Source: Albifimbria verrucaria (Eukaryota > Ascomycota > Sordariomycetes > Hypocreales > Stachybotryaceae). Taken from it: a stretch of DNA of 64,000 nucleotides. A program made the position numbers and the translations under genes. The notes under the pieces were generated by a model. It ran no database searches. It was not told where the DNA came from and saw only the letters and a program-made list of their open reading frames with translations. Of this stretch, positions 1 to 11,970 are shown piece by piece. The stretch spans positions 1,116,001 to 1,180,000 of the forward strand of contig JAHREC010000049.1 in assembly GCA_020081605.1 (NCBI GenBank), read 5' to 3'. Numbering within the stretch: position 1 is the first letter of the stretch; each line of letters starts with the position of its first letter.

Positions 1-222
1 TCATAATCATCTCATATTTTCAATCCAGTACATCTGATCTGACATGCCTTTTTCGTGTACATTTTACGAACTACTATTTTCAGACCTGTATCTGATCGTA
101 AATCTGTTGACGGTATATGACCTATCTAACTCTGTTTAATTTTTCACCTTGGCTTTTTTTGTATGCCTCTTTATACATACAGAACCAGCCCATCTATTCC
201 AGATATGAACATCCTTGTCCCA

Positions 223-1563
223 TCACAGAATCATTATCGCTAAGAACAGCGCCACGACAACAGCGCTGTAAGAGTTGATCGAGTTGCTGCCAGCCTCACC
301 AGTCGGACTGCCAGAGCCACTATCGGAGCCGGAGCCGCCCTGGGAACCGGAGCCGGGGAACCAGAACCGATCCCGGACCCCGATCCGGACGAACCCGTTG
401 ACAGCGGTGCATTTCCAGTACTTGTAGCGGTACCCGCAGGTGTCACGCTCGAATTACCTGCCTCATTTTGTCTAGCAATGTTCCACGACCGTTTGGCTCC
501 GCCGGCGCCTGCCTAGGCACTTCATCGCGCTTTGCCGCGGCGGCCGGGCACGACAGGTCATAGATAGGCTTAGTCGACAGCGTGGATCCCACAACGCCAA
601 AACTGGGGTTCGGCGTATCCGGCGATGAGTCCTGCAATGTGTACCACCAGACATTGGTAGTGTTGAAGAACGAGCAGCCCACCTGGGTCCAGTACGACCG
701 GGCGTTCTCGATCGACGCCACGCCCTGGCCGGACACCTTGCCGCTAACAGGCCAACCGGTCTCGGTGATCCAGATCGGCTTATTGCCTACAACCGCCCTG
801 GTCTGATCCAAGGCCGACTGGAAGAGATTCTTGCCCTCTCCGACGGGGTTGGTTTTGGTATCCTCAAAGTAAGGGTAGGCGTCGAAGCCGATGAAGTCAA
901 TCGCGTCAATGACCGGCTTGTTGGTTCCGTTCACGTAGGCTGTCCAGGTATCGACATGTCCGACCGGAATATCCTTGAGGCACGAGTCTTTGATTGTCTC
1001 ACGGACCCGGCTGATGTAGCCGACCAATGTGTTCGGGTCGGCGCCAGGGTTCGATCCGGCCGCGATGCCGGTGGGTGAGATGCGATACAAGTCTTCGCTG
1101 CCAACAGAAATACCCGCGACTAGGTTATTGAGCTGGCTACAGTACTGGCTGATGATTGTTTGCAGAGCGGTAATCTCATTGTTGAAGCTCGCCTCACCAG
1201 CAGAGGCCCACAGACCAAACAGAAGGCTGGTCTTTGTGCTAATCGCAGCCGGAATTGCAGAGGAGGGATCGCTGGCAGTTCCTGCTTGCTACGTCCATTG
1301 TTAGTCTTCACATACTTAGTATTCCAGCTCGCCGCATGTCCCATATCGCCAATACTTACCACTAGTGTAAAGATTCTAGCACTGGTAAAGGCACCATTCG
1401 TACCCTCCAGTCCAGCCGCAGTCTTAAATTCTTTCTCAAAGTCGGTCTGAACTTTGGGCGCACCGTTGGTAAATGTTGCGCCGTAATTGAAGCCCTGATA
1501 GGCCGCGCTGGCGGACGAAACAGCTGTCGCAATTGCGAGCAGACTCGTCGAGACAGACGGCAT
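223..1563 (-). CDS. GPI-anchored GH17 endo-beta-1,3-glucanase (eglC-like), two exons, frame-broken
   Basis: Cell-wall glucanase that cleaves or remodels beta-1,3-glucan. Exon 1 is 1360-1563, the intron 1289-1359 (GTAAGT...TAG), exon 2 223-1288. Residues 1-20 form a signal peptide ending SSASA. The GH17 fold starts at AYQGFNYGATF. The acid/base Glu lies in SVGSED (about residue 133) and the nucleophile Glu in WITETGWP (about 244). A Ser/Gly/Thr-rich linker follows, then a C-terminal hydrophobic tail (SAVVVALFLAIMIL) typical of a GPI-attachment signal. The frame breaks twice, near 483 and near 354. Each is one missing base, and counting both gives 424 codons (423 aa), the usual eglC size. Plain secreted GH17 is less likely given the tail. 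Family assignment is secure; GPI anchoring is inferred from the tail. Confidence 0.93.
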
Positions 1564-3350
1564 CTTGACCAGAATGTCTGTTTCAGCAGTCTAGGGATCC
1601 AAGTCGATAAAAAGCAAAGGTTCTTATGTACGCAATCGACCAAGAAAGCCCTTTCGGCAATGAGTGGAAGTAATAGCCCGTAACACACAGCCTCGACTGT
1701 TTCAAGCGAGAGTGAGGTTTGCAAAGCTGAAGAAAAGACTAGGCATATGCAAGCATAAAATGAAGCATCTGAAGCAGTCAGAACTTTGAAACATAAAAAA
1801 GGAATGCGTTGAACAACTAAAGTACTGGGCTCTCCCATCGAGTGGCCACTGGATGTATACGCACTCTATTCGCTAGCGTTACATACCAATGATCTAGCCT
1901 CAACATAGATCACCTAGTCTGTGGTTCTAGAAACCTACGGGCAAGCTCCGTTGGAACAGTCTACTCGTGGAAAGTCACTCAACTTCGTATTTGTGGCATC
2001 GTGGCAAGATCGATCGTCCCCAGCCCACTATCATAGGTGCGGGTGAGAATACCGTCAACCCATCATCTAGCCGGGTGGAAGACAGCTTATCCGATCAAAC
2101 TTTTCCACATAGCAGTAATAACAAATTCAGCTTCAATTGAAAATTCACAAACGGCAGGATATGCAATGAAGTGTATGTAAGCAGACGCCCATCATGTCGC
2201 AATACCTCCTGGGCCACCGTCTCATCCTGACGATGCGACTGCAAGTCACCCACCGCTCCCACGGCTGACATGACACGTACCACAAGCCAGTATACGCAAC
2301 GCAGCGAAGATCGCAGAAATCTCCTCATTCAACAAACGTCAAGCCCCGACCGATACCCCAGAATTGAGTTCAAAGCTTCACTCCATAGCGTCGCGCCAAC
2401 CGGACCAAGTGGTGGCGGCCGCGACGGCAGTCCCGAGGTAGCCGTCCCAGGAACATTGAGCGTTTGGAGCGGCGTCGTCAGCTCGCTTCTAGGTTTTTTC
2501 TACCGTAGTATCACCTTGACCCATTTCCTCAATATTGATAGACGCTGTTCAAGAGGGTTAGCTAAAAGCCGATTGGTGCTGTAATCCGTTAGATCGGCTC
2601 GTCATTTACGTGTCACCGTTTCAAGCCAGAACCAGAAGAGCCACTACAACCATGTCAAAGAGTGCACTTTTCATAACCTCGTAAACGTGATGTGAACCTT
2701 GACATTATTCGGCCCAAGACTCGGCTGTCTCTATCCCAAAAACCGATCAATAAAGTCTATATATTGACATGTAGCTGTGTACGAGCAGTAGATATCATGC
2801 TCCACATTCGATATGAGACCAACCTCTCCAACCTAAGGTTAGCAGGCTATGGACCAGTTTGTTTCTCAGAGTTCCATATCACAGGACTTTGTGTGACTGA
2901 CACTCATCATAATATCTCCGAGATACAACTGCTAATGTCTCACGTGTTTTCTGCCAAGGCGCCACTTCGTAATCATCTCGGTCCCAATATGCACCGAGGG
3001 GGTTTGTAACCGGACAGGTAGGTGTTCGCAGTACCACTGCAACGCTCAACAGATTATTAGTGTCATATGCTCATGCCCACGCCCATGCGAGATGATAGTC
3101 GGGAAGTCCTCCGGGTACAGACAGTGGTGTCTCATATTTCAACTCTTCCGTTCCACATGTCCGACATGCTGAAGCGACAACAGCTACATATCACTTACAC
3201 CCTGCAATACTTTCTACATCGGGCCACATCCCTATTCTTTCTGATGCCTTTGGTTGGTGTTCGTGTATCATAATTCGTTAGTGATACAGGCTGAATCGTC
3301 ATTTCGTATGTTTGGCTTCTATGTTCAGCCAACCAAACCACGAATCCCTC
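1564..3350. other. Intergenic, GH17 promoter / TSC1 3' side
   Basis: About 1.8 kb without a supported gene. It holds the upstream region of the GH17 gene and the downstream region of TSC1. The open frames here are short, have no recognisable domain and no consistent splice structure. Confidence 0.6.
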
Positions 3351-6300
3351 TTAGTCCTGTTGATTTCTTCTCCTTCTTGGGGGAGCGCCGGCTCCTGAAG
3401 AGCTGCCAGCGGTTGCAGGAGCACTCTCATCCTTATCTTTAGACTTGCTTTCCTTTCGGATCCGGTTTTGCACGCCACCTGGATTGTCAATTTAGTCTTA
3501 CGCACACATTATTCGCAACGATATGACTTCTTACCTCGACCAAAAATGCGATGTTCGGGGCTCGCAGATAACGACAATGACCCAGCAGCGTCGGCAGTAA
3601 GGGGCTATGAGGCTGTTGCTGCGGCCCTGCAGGTGTGTTCCTGCTGGCTTGCAGATCCAGAGGCGGTGTAACATTGTACGCTATAGCTTCTGGTGTCTCA
3701 GGGTTCAACATCTTCTGATGCGGTTGGGCCTTGGGAGTGGCGTGGTGAGATGGCTTTGATCCATGGTCCGTTTCGGCTTCTGGCGCGGCCGACGCCTCGG
3801 TATGGTGCTGCCCTAGAGTGGCTCCCGACTGCATGTCGAGGAGCGACGACTGAAGTGCTGTATACTTACGCATCAACAGACTGTGCTGTTTCTGCATTTC
3901 GGCTTGTTTCGCACGGCTGGCCGCCAGTGCCCCTCAATCGCAATGTCCGCGCCACTGCCAGCACGCTCATGCAACTCTTGAGCGTTTGCTAACTTTTCCT
4001 GAAGCAAGGTAATCTGTGACTGGAACATCTTCTTGGCCTGCTGGACTTCGTTCTCTTGGGCTTCGAGTTTTGATCTCAAGTTTTGCATAGCCGCCTCCGC
4101 CTCGTGGGCTGAGTTAATGGCGGCTTGTCGCTCAACCTCCTTCGCCTGATGATCCAATTCAGATATCGTTAACCGTTCGACCTCGGCCTTGAGCCTTTCC
4201 ATTTCTGTCGATTGAATCTCGATTGATTGCAGGTTCTGCTTCCAGTTGAGTTCTTGAACCTCTGCGGCGCAAATAAGTTGGCGTAGTTTCTCGCATTCTT
4301 GCTTAGTGTCTTCCAACTCTTTACGAACGGCATCAAAATCGGCATTTGTCTTTTGGATTCATCCCTCAGGTTCTTCAGTTTGTTCGCCAGATCGGCTTCC
4401 CACTTCTTTGTCAATGCTCGACTCTTTTCGGATTCCTTGCGAACCTGCATTTCTGCCTTCTTCGCCTCCTCGAATCGACTCTTCAAGTTTCGGTTCATCA
4501 TGATGAGATTCTGTGTCTCAGCCTCGCTGGCTGCTTCCACAACCTGCCTGCGTCGCAATTCTCCAATGTGAGCTATGTGCTGCTGTTTCAGATACCGCTC
4601 AAAGCTGAGGTCATTCTGAAGGAGGAGTATCTGCCTTTGCAGTTGGGCGACCTGCGTACTTCCGCCAATCGATGACATGGGCGACCTGATACGGCTTGGA
4701 GGAACACCCATAGTTTGTCCGATGGATTTCTCGGCTGCAGGCTCTTGTTGGCTGAGGGCAAGAGATGGAACACTGTCATTGGGCAAGGTCTGATGCAGAC
4801 CTGACTTGATGGCCTTGTTAGATTGAATCAAATCTTGCAGTTGCGTTTGAGATGCGGAGATAGTTAACTGAGGCCTTAATATAGGGCTCCCGGCGCTAGG
4901 CTCTCTCGATCTCGGTTCGCCATATTCGCGATTCGAGACGCGACTCGACTGAGAGCCATGGCGCATCAGAGCTGACGAAGCTCGATTGCTCGACAATGAC
5001 TCGGCACTCATAGAATGGATATTTCCCCAGCCCCGGATCGACTGACGGATCCGCTCAGCAGAGCCAATTCGAAAGACTCTCTCTCCTCATCATCTGCCGA
5101 GCTGGTTGCTGGGGCACCTGGCATGGGTGGTATGTTTTGCCCATCTGCAAAAGTGGGATCTGGGGCAAGGCAAAGGCCCATACACTCAGCCACCACTTCT
5201 GCTGCCTCGGCCTTGATCCAGCGACCAAAATCTGTCTTTTCCGAGTCGACTGTCAAAGTATAAAAGTTGGGGTGCAACAGATGGTAGCGTCGGAACTTCT
5301 CTGAATGGTGTCTGATTTCGGTGGGCTGAATCCCCATATCCTCTGCATCGGATACATGAGCATGTCGTAGGTACCTTTGCGGCTTACGAATGTAATCCAT
5401 GAAGTTGATGGGATACAGGCCGTAAAGAATCGTGTAGTAATTAGATAGCTGGGGTATATGGATTGCATCAATATCCGGGTCGAAGATACATAACTCCCAG
5501 TTGCCGATGTGGTCAGGTTCACGAAGAGATGCTTCCATGGATTTGGATTTCTCCCGGTTCCAAAACAATAAACGAGCGTAAATATTGAACAAGCTCGGCA
5601 AATGTGGTACGAGCGAGCTGGGCATGTGGGGAGGAGCATGATCAAGGCCGTCAAGGCAGCAGATATCACAGTCGTTGACGTGTCTTGCTGGAGACACGTC
5701 AGGAGACTGCTGAATAGGGAGTTTGGCGGATGAGGTAAAGATGAGGCGGTTGGTCTTGCACAAAATCACAAAGGAACCGAAGTGCATACTTGCGGTACTG
5801 CTTTTGCACCACAAATCCATCTAAAGATATGAAAAGTTCCTAATGCCCGGGTCAGCAACAGTAACGTACGAATGAGAGGTCTCAGCATTATACCTTTGGT
5901 CGTTTCTTGCCGAAGTGCAACAAGGACTCCCGGATCATGCGCTCATGGTGCTCCGCGTTGGCACCGCCCTCACTCCATGTAGGATACAACCTGTCTATCC
6001 ATTCGAAGAGGAGCCTCTCGACGATGGGGTTGGCGCCTGGGCTATCCTCGGACGGTTCGTATTGCTCGTCGGCAAACTTTACAAGGTCGACCAAACTGGC
6101 GAGGGCTTCATCCATGATACTCCTCTTTGTGGTAGCGGTGGCATCGATGAGGTCGTGGCAGCGGTCGAACCACTGCAGAATGCGATCGGGTGTCCGGAGG
6201 AGAGGGAGCAGCCTTCGCAAGGTAGCAATCCACGCGCCCGAGGCTTCGGGGTTGCCCTTGACCTGCTTGTCGAATATGGATATCAGCTCGGCCTGGAGGC

Positions 6301-6574
6301 GATCGGAGACGGCTTCGTCATATTCCTCGTGCTGCCGCACATAGGCGGCGATGGAGTCGACGAGCTCGTCGGGGAGCGGGAGGGTGGGTTCGCAGAAAAA
6401 GGCGCTGATGGCCTTGCAAAGGTCTTTCAGAGAGCTGTAGTTTCGAGCAAGTCAGCACTGTGCCGGGTCGGCGAGAGACAGCTGCAGCCGTGGGAGCTTC
6501 CGCTCTGTCTGCGCTGCAAAAGAATTTTTCCCTGTCCCATGGCAGCTGACGATGACGCACCTTGCCGATGACAT
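3351..6574 (-). CDS. TSC1: TSC1 / hamartin homologue, TORC1 negative regulator
   Basis: Scaffold of the TSC complex, which with TSC2 acts as GAP for Rheb and restrains TORC1. Four exons: 6561-6574, 5894-6434, 3535-5839 and 3478-3351, with introns of 126, 54 and 56 bp. A short first exon (MSSA) joins SLKDLCKAISAFF. The N-terminal hamartin region contains the QDTSTTVISAALTALIMLLP and NYYTILYGLYPINFMDYIRK signatures (roughly residues 200-400). A low-complexity linker follows, then a long coiled coil starting at LQRQILLLQNDLSFERYLKQ, and a basic C-terminal exon (GVQNRIRKES). Six one-base losses break the frame near 5718, 5630, 5033, 4353, 3932 and 3559. Counting all six gives 998 codons. Neighbours give no operon-like information. 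The identification rests on both the N-terminal core and the coiled-coil start. Confidence 0.9.
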
Positions 6575-7485
6575 TCTGGACACAGGGCCATCACCCCGGC
6601 TAGGGCAAGGGCAAAGCGAAGCTTCCTGGAGCCGCGTTTGACGATGGGTTATCGAAGCCGGTGGCCAATGGTGTGGCGGGAGGAGCTTTCGAAGCTGGCG
6701 CACGCAGGCGTGTGTACGGGGACTGCACAAGTTGGACCTTGCATTTGTCTGCTGTGAAGGAAAAAGATGGACGAGCAGACGAATGAATGGGTGGAGCTGC
6801 ATGGACAGCTGCAGCTGGCGCCTTACCTAATGGGGCGGAGGAGCGTCCAGGCTGAACTTGCTCTCAAGAGGCCAGGCGATCGGCGCCGGCAGTACCGAGT
6901 ACCGCGCAGGTCAGCCCACATGGCGACTGACAGTGGTGCTACAGGAGCTTAACCAAAGTAAAGGGTACGGGAGCGGGGCTGGCAGCGAGCCGTGCAGGCC
7001 GTGCAGGCCGTGTTTGCTTCAACCCCGCATTCTGCTACCGCATGACCCCTCGAAACGTACGGCCATCAGTGGGTCCTGGGCCAAGCTCCCAGCACCAAAG
7101 CAGGCGAGCAGGCCCCAAAGGTACCCTTCCGGCCACTATCGAGCCACACAAGCTCTGCATGGCACTGCATCTGGGACATGAGGTCGTGTGTTGTCTTGCG
7201 ACAAACTGAAGGTAACCTGACGGTAACCTGAAGGTACCTTCACCCAGCGCCTCGTCATCGCGTGATCCCCTCTTTTCCCTTGCCCTCTCCTCTTCTCGTC
7301 TCTTTTATCTTCTTCCTCCCTTCTTCAATCCTCTTCCTCTTTTTCCTCCTTTCATCTCACCCCGTCTCAATTCCTGCCAATTCGTCTGCTGCACCTGCGA
7401 GCCTTGTAGAGCTTCAACTGCATCCCTTCACTTACACCACAATCCCTCTCCCCATCTGCCTCTGTCCCCGCTACCGACCGGCAAG
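6575..7485. other. Divergent promoter region, TSC1 / DJ-1-like gene
   Basis: Shared upstream region of two divergently transcribed genes. It holds a small tandem of GTGCAGGCC near 6994-7012, repeats of GGTAACCTGA near 7210-7235 and a strong CT-rich tract listed separately. No gene is supported. Confidence 0.6.
7264..7366 (+). promoter_or_regulatory. CT-rich promoter tract upstream of the DJ-1-like gene
   Basis: About 100 bases that are nearly pure C and T on the coding strand, about 120 bases before the ATG. Pyrimidine tracts immediately upstream of transcription starts are common in well-expressed genes of filamentous fungi. The role is inferred from position and composition. Confidence 0.55.
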
Positions 7486-8550
7486 ATGGCTGCAAACAAG
7501 TCTTCCGCCATCGACGACCAGGAGCCCGTCGATGTGCTCATTGCCTTGCATCACAAGTTTGATCTCCTTGACTTTGCCGGCCCCATGCAGGTCCTGACCT
7601 CTGCCGCACACAACTTCAGCGATCCCGGTACGTCGCGTTGCCCTCGCCCTCGCCCTTGCCCCTCTGCTCGTTCCAGCTCCCGCGTTTTCCCCTCGCCCTC
7701 TCACCAATCTCACCAATCACGCTCGCCGTGCCCCTGCTGACTCGTCCTGTCCGTTCCCAGACAACACCAAGGCTTTTGAGGTGACGCTCGCGTCCTCCGA
7801 GCCCAATGCCCTCTCTGAGCAGGGTGTTCAGATCCGCTCCCACATCACATTCAAGGAAGCCCACGAGCGACTTGAGGACTTTGACGTTCTCATCGTTCTC
7901 GGAGGTAACAGCGCCGAGGTCCTCGAGAAGGAGCTCGAGCCTCTTGGCCTCATCAACAACTTCTCAGAATTGCAGAAGAGAGACCCCGCCAGAGAGCGAA
8001 CCCTTTTCTCCGTTTGCACCGGTGCCCTGTTCCTCGCCCAGGAGAACATCCTGTCTGGCCTTTCTGCCACCACCCACCCCGACTACATTACCAAGTTCGA
8101 AAGAATTTGCAGTGAGGCTGCCACCCGCAACCTGACTGAGCGCACCGACGTAGTCGAGGATGCTCGATATGTCGTCAACAACCTCCGTTTCGACATTGAC
8201 GATGAGGACGAGAACCCATACATCCGACGCAAGTCCGATGCTGGACGTCGCCCTTCGGTTGCCCGGTAAGTACCCCAATCCATGCACATGCTGAGCTCAG
8301 CTAATGTTTTCCGCAGAAAGGGAAGCATGTCTCTGAAGGGTTCCAACACCCGCCGAGAGTCAATCGTGCGTCGTGCCGCGATGCGCCTCGGTGGACTCCG
8401 TGTTGTTACAGCGGGGGTAACAGCGCTGGCATTGATGCAGCTTTGTATCTTGTCAGCGCCCTCGTAGACGACACAACCGCGGCGGTGGTGGCCAAGGACA
8501 TGCAGTGGTCCTGGACTAGGGGCATCGTCGTTGATGGCATCGACGTCTAA
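7486..8550 (+). CDS. DJ-1/PfpI-family (class I GATase-like) protein
   Basis: Member of the DJ-1/ThiJ/PfpI superfamily. Enzyme activity cannot be told from sequence; relatives include isonitrile hydratases, glyoxalase III-type enzymes and transcriptional regulators. Three exons: 7486-7627, 7761-8265 and 8317-8550, with GTACGT and GTAAGT donors and CAG acceptors. The N-terminal strand DVLIALHHKFDLLDFAGPMQ is typical. The nucleophile-elbow cysteine is in FSVCTGALFLA, followed by LSATTHPDY. A conserved C-terminal SAGIDAALYLVSAL follows a single break in the G run at 8413-8417. A charged insert (DDEDENPYIRRKS... to about 8390) lengthens the family fold to 293 aa. The Kozak context AAGATGGCT supports the start. 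One missing base makes the CDS length divisible by three. Confidence 0.92.
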
Positions 8551-9554
8551 GCCTCGGCAGTAAGTGCCGGCGACACGACGGCCGTCTGGATTCCGGGCCG
8601 TCGAAGATATGTCGCGAAGTGTGAAAGATTCAATGAAAGCCTGTAAAACTATATAAATGAAACAATCTCAACGCTCATTCTATTTCAATTGCCACGTAAT
8701 TTCAATCGGAACGGCAGCTGTATGAACGTATTGGCGATCAAGCTCTACAACCCCTCTGTCTCACACGATCTGCCGTCTAATATCCTAGACTGAGAATGTT
8801 GACGTTGAAAATGGGTCACAAGACAAGGGTATCTTATCCTAGTTGGGACCAGACAGGGTAGCATCTTCTGGACTGACAGTCGGAATCAATCAGCTCATCG
8901 ATGGGTACCTCAATCATCACACCATGAGGTAGAAACCAGGCTGGTGCGTCGAGCTTGACCAGCAGAAATCACGCTACCGTGTAAATACCTCGTGTTCCTT
9001 TCAATACCTACAACAGGCATTGCAGTACCGTACAGTACTAAAGCAGCCAAAAGCCTTGTCAGAACTTGAAAAGGCTTGACAAGCTGTAAACGGTCGAAGG
9101 AAGCTCTCCACTTTAGCTGGCCGGATCGGGCAAGGTAAAGCGTAGTGCTAAGTTAAGTCCCAGCAGGACCACATATGTACATTGCGTGGCACCCACATTT
9201 TGCTGGATTTGCAAGTCCCCACCACGTACTCCGTAGACGCATGTTCATGCACGGGGATTTTCTCTCCTGGCCAGCATTCGCGACGCGCCGTCCACCCAAT
9301 TGTTCTTTCATGCAATTGTCCCGCCTAGTTGTCTATGCTCCTCGCACGGCAATTCCCTGTTTGCTCATAGATGCGCCATTGAGCCAGTCCGACACAGATC
9401 AATCGCTATTTTGCAATATCTTACCTTCTAATTGGGGATCCGACCAATAGCTCTACGGATTCGACGTCATCGCATCGTGTTTCCCACCGACCTCCAGCTC
9501 GTCGAGTTCCCTGCGAATGCAAACGCTGTCCTCGGAGTCCGACTGCCTGTCACC
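8551..9554. other. Intergenic, DJ-1-like 3' side / Acinus-like gene promoter
   Basis: About 1 kb. The first part is the 3' region of the DJ-1-like gene, with AT-rich sequence near 8645-8690. The rest is the upstream region of the SAP-domain gene. An in-frame upstream extension exists, but the strong CACCATG context at 9551-9557 favours starting at 9555. No other gene is supported. Confidence 0.6.
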
Positions 9555-11353
9555 ATGACGGATTGGTCGAAACAGAAGGTCCCTGACCTTAAAGCTGAGC
9601 TTAAGAATCGAGGGTTGCCCATAAATGGCTTGAAGGCAGAGCTGGTCGCCCGACTCGAAGCTTCTGATCAAGAAGAGCCGGGACAGGGTGTTGGAGACGA
9701 ACAAGTTGAAGACACGCCATCCAACGATGCCGAACGTGAAGAAACCGATGCTGGGGAGGCAAATGGAGCCGCTGCGATTGCGGCTCCATCAGAGGAGGAG
9801 GCGCCTACCGAATCGGTGCCTGTTGCGGCTGAGGTTATCGCAGAGGACCCAGCGCAACAGCCCGTAGAGAGCAGCGCAGCCACAGAAGTTCCCTCCGATG
9901 CTGGCGCAAGCGAGCCCAAAGACAACCGTGAACCGCTCCAAGACTCATCGACCGAAGAGAATATCCCACAGCAAGCTGAGGCTGAACCAGAATCCGCACT
10001 TGCGCCAGATGCTGCGCCAGAATCTTCAGGGCCCTCCGGTACCACAAACACCACCGAGCCAGAAACATCTGTTGAGCCGGCCTCAGAGAGCCAAAGCGCA
10101 AACGCCGGTCCGCCACCCCACAGCCAGATGAGGAGGACCTGGCGCGCAAGCGTGCTCGCGCTGACATCTCGGGTGACGTGACCGGAAGTATTGCGCCAGC
10201 TGTTCGCCTGGTTGATGAGGAAGACCTGCCAGCTGCCCCGAGTGCAGACGAGGCAATGGCGGATCGCGACGACGCAGAGCCCCCGCTACCGTAGATAAGG
10301 ACCGCGCGGAGCAGGCCCTCGACGAGATGGACTACGCTCGTGATGTTGCGCCTGCCCTGCACCCTGCCACCTCCGCCCTCTACATCAACAACTTGATGCG
10401 GCCACTTCGACCAAACGACGTGCGCGCACACTTGGCGAGCCTCGCAGCACCAAACGGCGAAGAGCCAAACGATAATATCATTCTGAATTTTCACCTTGAC
10501 CACATCCGAACACACGCTTTTGTCGTGTTCGATTCCGTCTCCGCTGCGTCACGCGCACGCACTGCCCTGCACGACTGCGTTTGGCCGAACGAGAGCAATC
10601 GCAAGGCCCTGTGGGTAGATTTCGTGCCGGCCGAAAAGGTTGAGGGCTGGATCGAGATGGAGGAGGCGAGTCGCAACGGGAGGTCTGGGTCTCGTTGGGA
10701 AGTCGTGTATGACAACGGCCCTGATGGCGTCGAAGCAAGGCTAGAGTCGGGAGCAATCTCGTCCTCGCGAGGCAATCCTGCGCCAGAATCGAGACGCTTG
10801 GCTCCTGCTGAGCCTGAAAGAGCCAGCGCCATTCCCTTGGTCCTCGCGGCTTCCGTGACGCGGCACCCCGACAGGCCCCCGCGCCGTTCGACCTGGCACT
10901 GGGCCTGGTCCCCGACCTCCTCCCAACACACTCGGTACCGCCATCGAGCGTACTCGCGCGCAACCCGTCATTGCGTATCAGATGGTCTCAGATGAGCTTG
11001 CCGCGCGCCGCACAGAGAACATGCACTCCTTCTACACACGCGACACAGACCGCGATCTCGGCCGTGAAATCAACCGATACTCCTTCGAGGACGGCGATTC
11101 TTTCGTCGACCGCGGCAAGGAGGTCTTCGAGGGCATCCGCCCACCTCACCGCGAGCGAGGCGGTGGACGAGACCGTCGAGGCAATGGGCGAGGTGGCTAC
11201 GGTGGTAGACCTCCACGACGAGGCCCGCCTCCCTTCCGCCAGAGAAGCGACCGCTACCTTCCCGGCCTGTCCGATGCACGCAACGACCGTCGTCCCCGAC
11301 ACGACGATGACGACCGCGGCTCGTACCGCCCTCGAGACCGGGACCGTCGCTAA
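9555..11353 (+). CDS. Acinus-like SAP + RRM splicing factor
   Basis: Probable nuclear RNA-binding protein of the ASAP/exon-junction type. The N-terminus (TDWSKQKVPDLKAELKNRGL and following) is a SAP DNA/RNA-binding motif at residues 2-36. A long acidic Glu/Ala/Pro/Ser-rich linker follows. The next block, SALYINNLMRPLRPNDVRAH then [20 protein letters not shown] and WPNESNRKALWVDF, matches the divergent Acinus RRM. Next comes an RSB-like segment (IERTRAQPVIAYQMVSDELA) that in Acinus binds RNPS1, and an Arg/Gly/Asp-rich RGG-type tail. Frame breaks lie at the C runs 10116-10119 and 10280-10284 and near 10830 and 10900. With four missing bases the CDS is 601 codons. A generic SAP-domain protein is the alternative. 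Single exon. Confidence 0.82.
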
Positions 11354-11970
11354 CCAACCCTTTTACTCGCCCCTTCGAAAAGGCTCTGGGAAAGGAAGCC
11401 GCGTTTCCCATTGAAACGATATGAAGAGGGTGCTTTTATTTTCTTTCAAGTATTATCAAGACAAATATTCGCGAGAATATCCGGCGTTGGGAAGAATGAA
11501 TCAAGGTGGAAGGAGGGAAATTATATGGTGGGCATGGCTACTTTCGCAAGGAAATTTACCTCGGAGACGAGATGGACATAACTCTAAGTGTATGAAATGA
11601 GATGCAATGAAGGTCACATAAAAGATAAGCAGCCACAGCCTTGCTAGGGAAGCACAACCAAATAATGGGGATGCTCCAGGGATGGCATTTATTCGCCAAT
11701 GTATTGTGGCAGAGTGATTGGGGATGAAGGTTAGGTTCAAAAGACAGCACGAGGTATGCTTATGCAGTATAAATGAGTTTGAAAATGCACGAACTTTCAT
11801 TGGTAGTGCGTATGTAACTATGAGCAAGATACCCGAGTCGACAATCTGCCACATCGAACACATTAAACCAAATCCTCAGCTATTTTGGATACCATGAATC
11901 CATCATCCTAAACACCGTTTGAGTCCAAGAGACAAAACCAACGCCATACTCAGCAGTACTCGCCAATATT
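11354..11970. other. Convergent intergenic region, Acinus-like gene / CPA1
   Basis: About 620 bp between two converging genes. It would hold both 3' UTRs and polyadenylation signals. No gene is supported. Confidence 0.6.

Noticed and set aside
5907..6571. Plus-strand open frames of 145-218 codons
   Set aside because: Antisense to TSC1 exon 2; no domain, and the TSC1 model is consistent in splice and phase.
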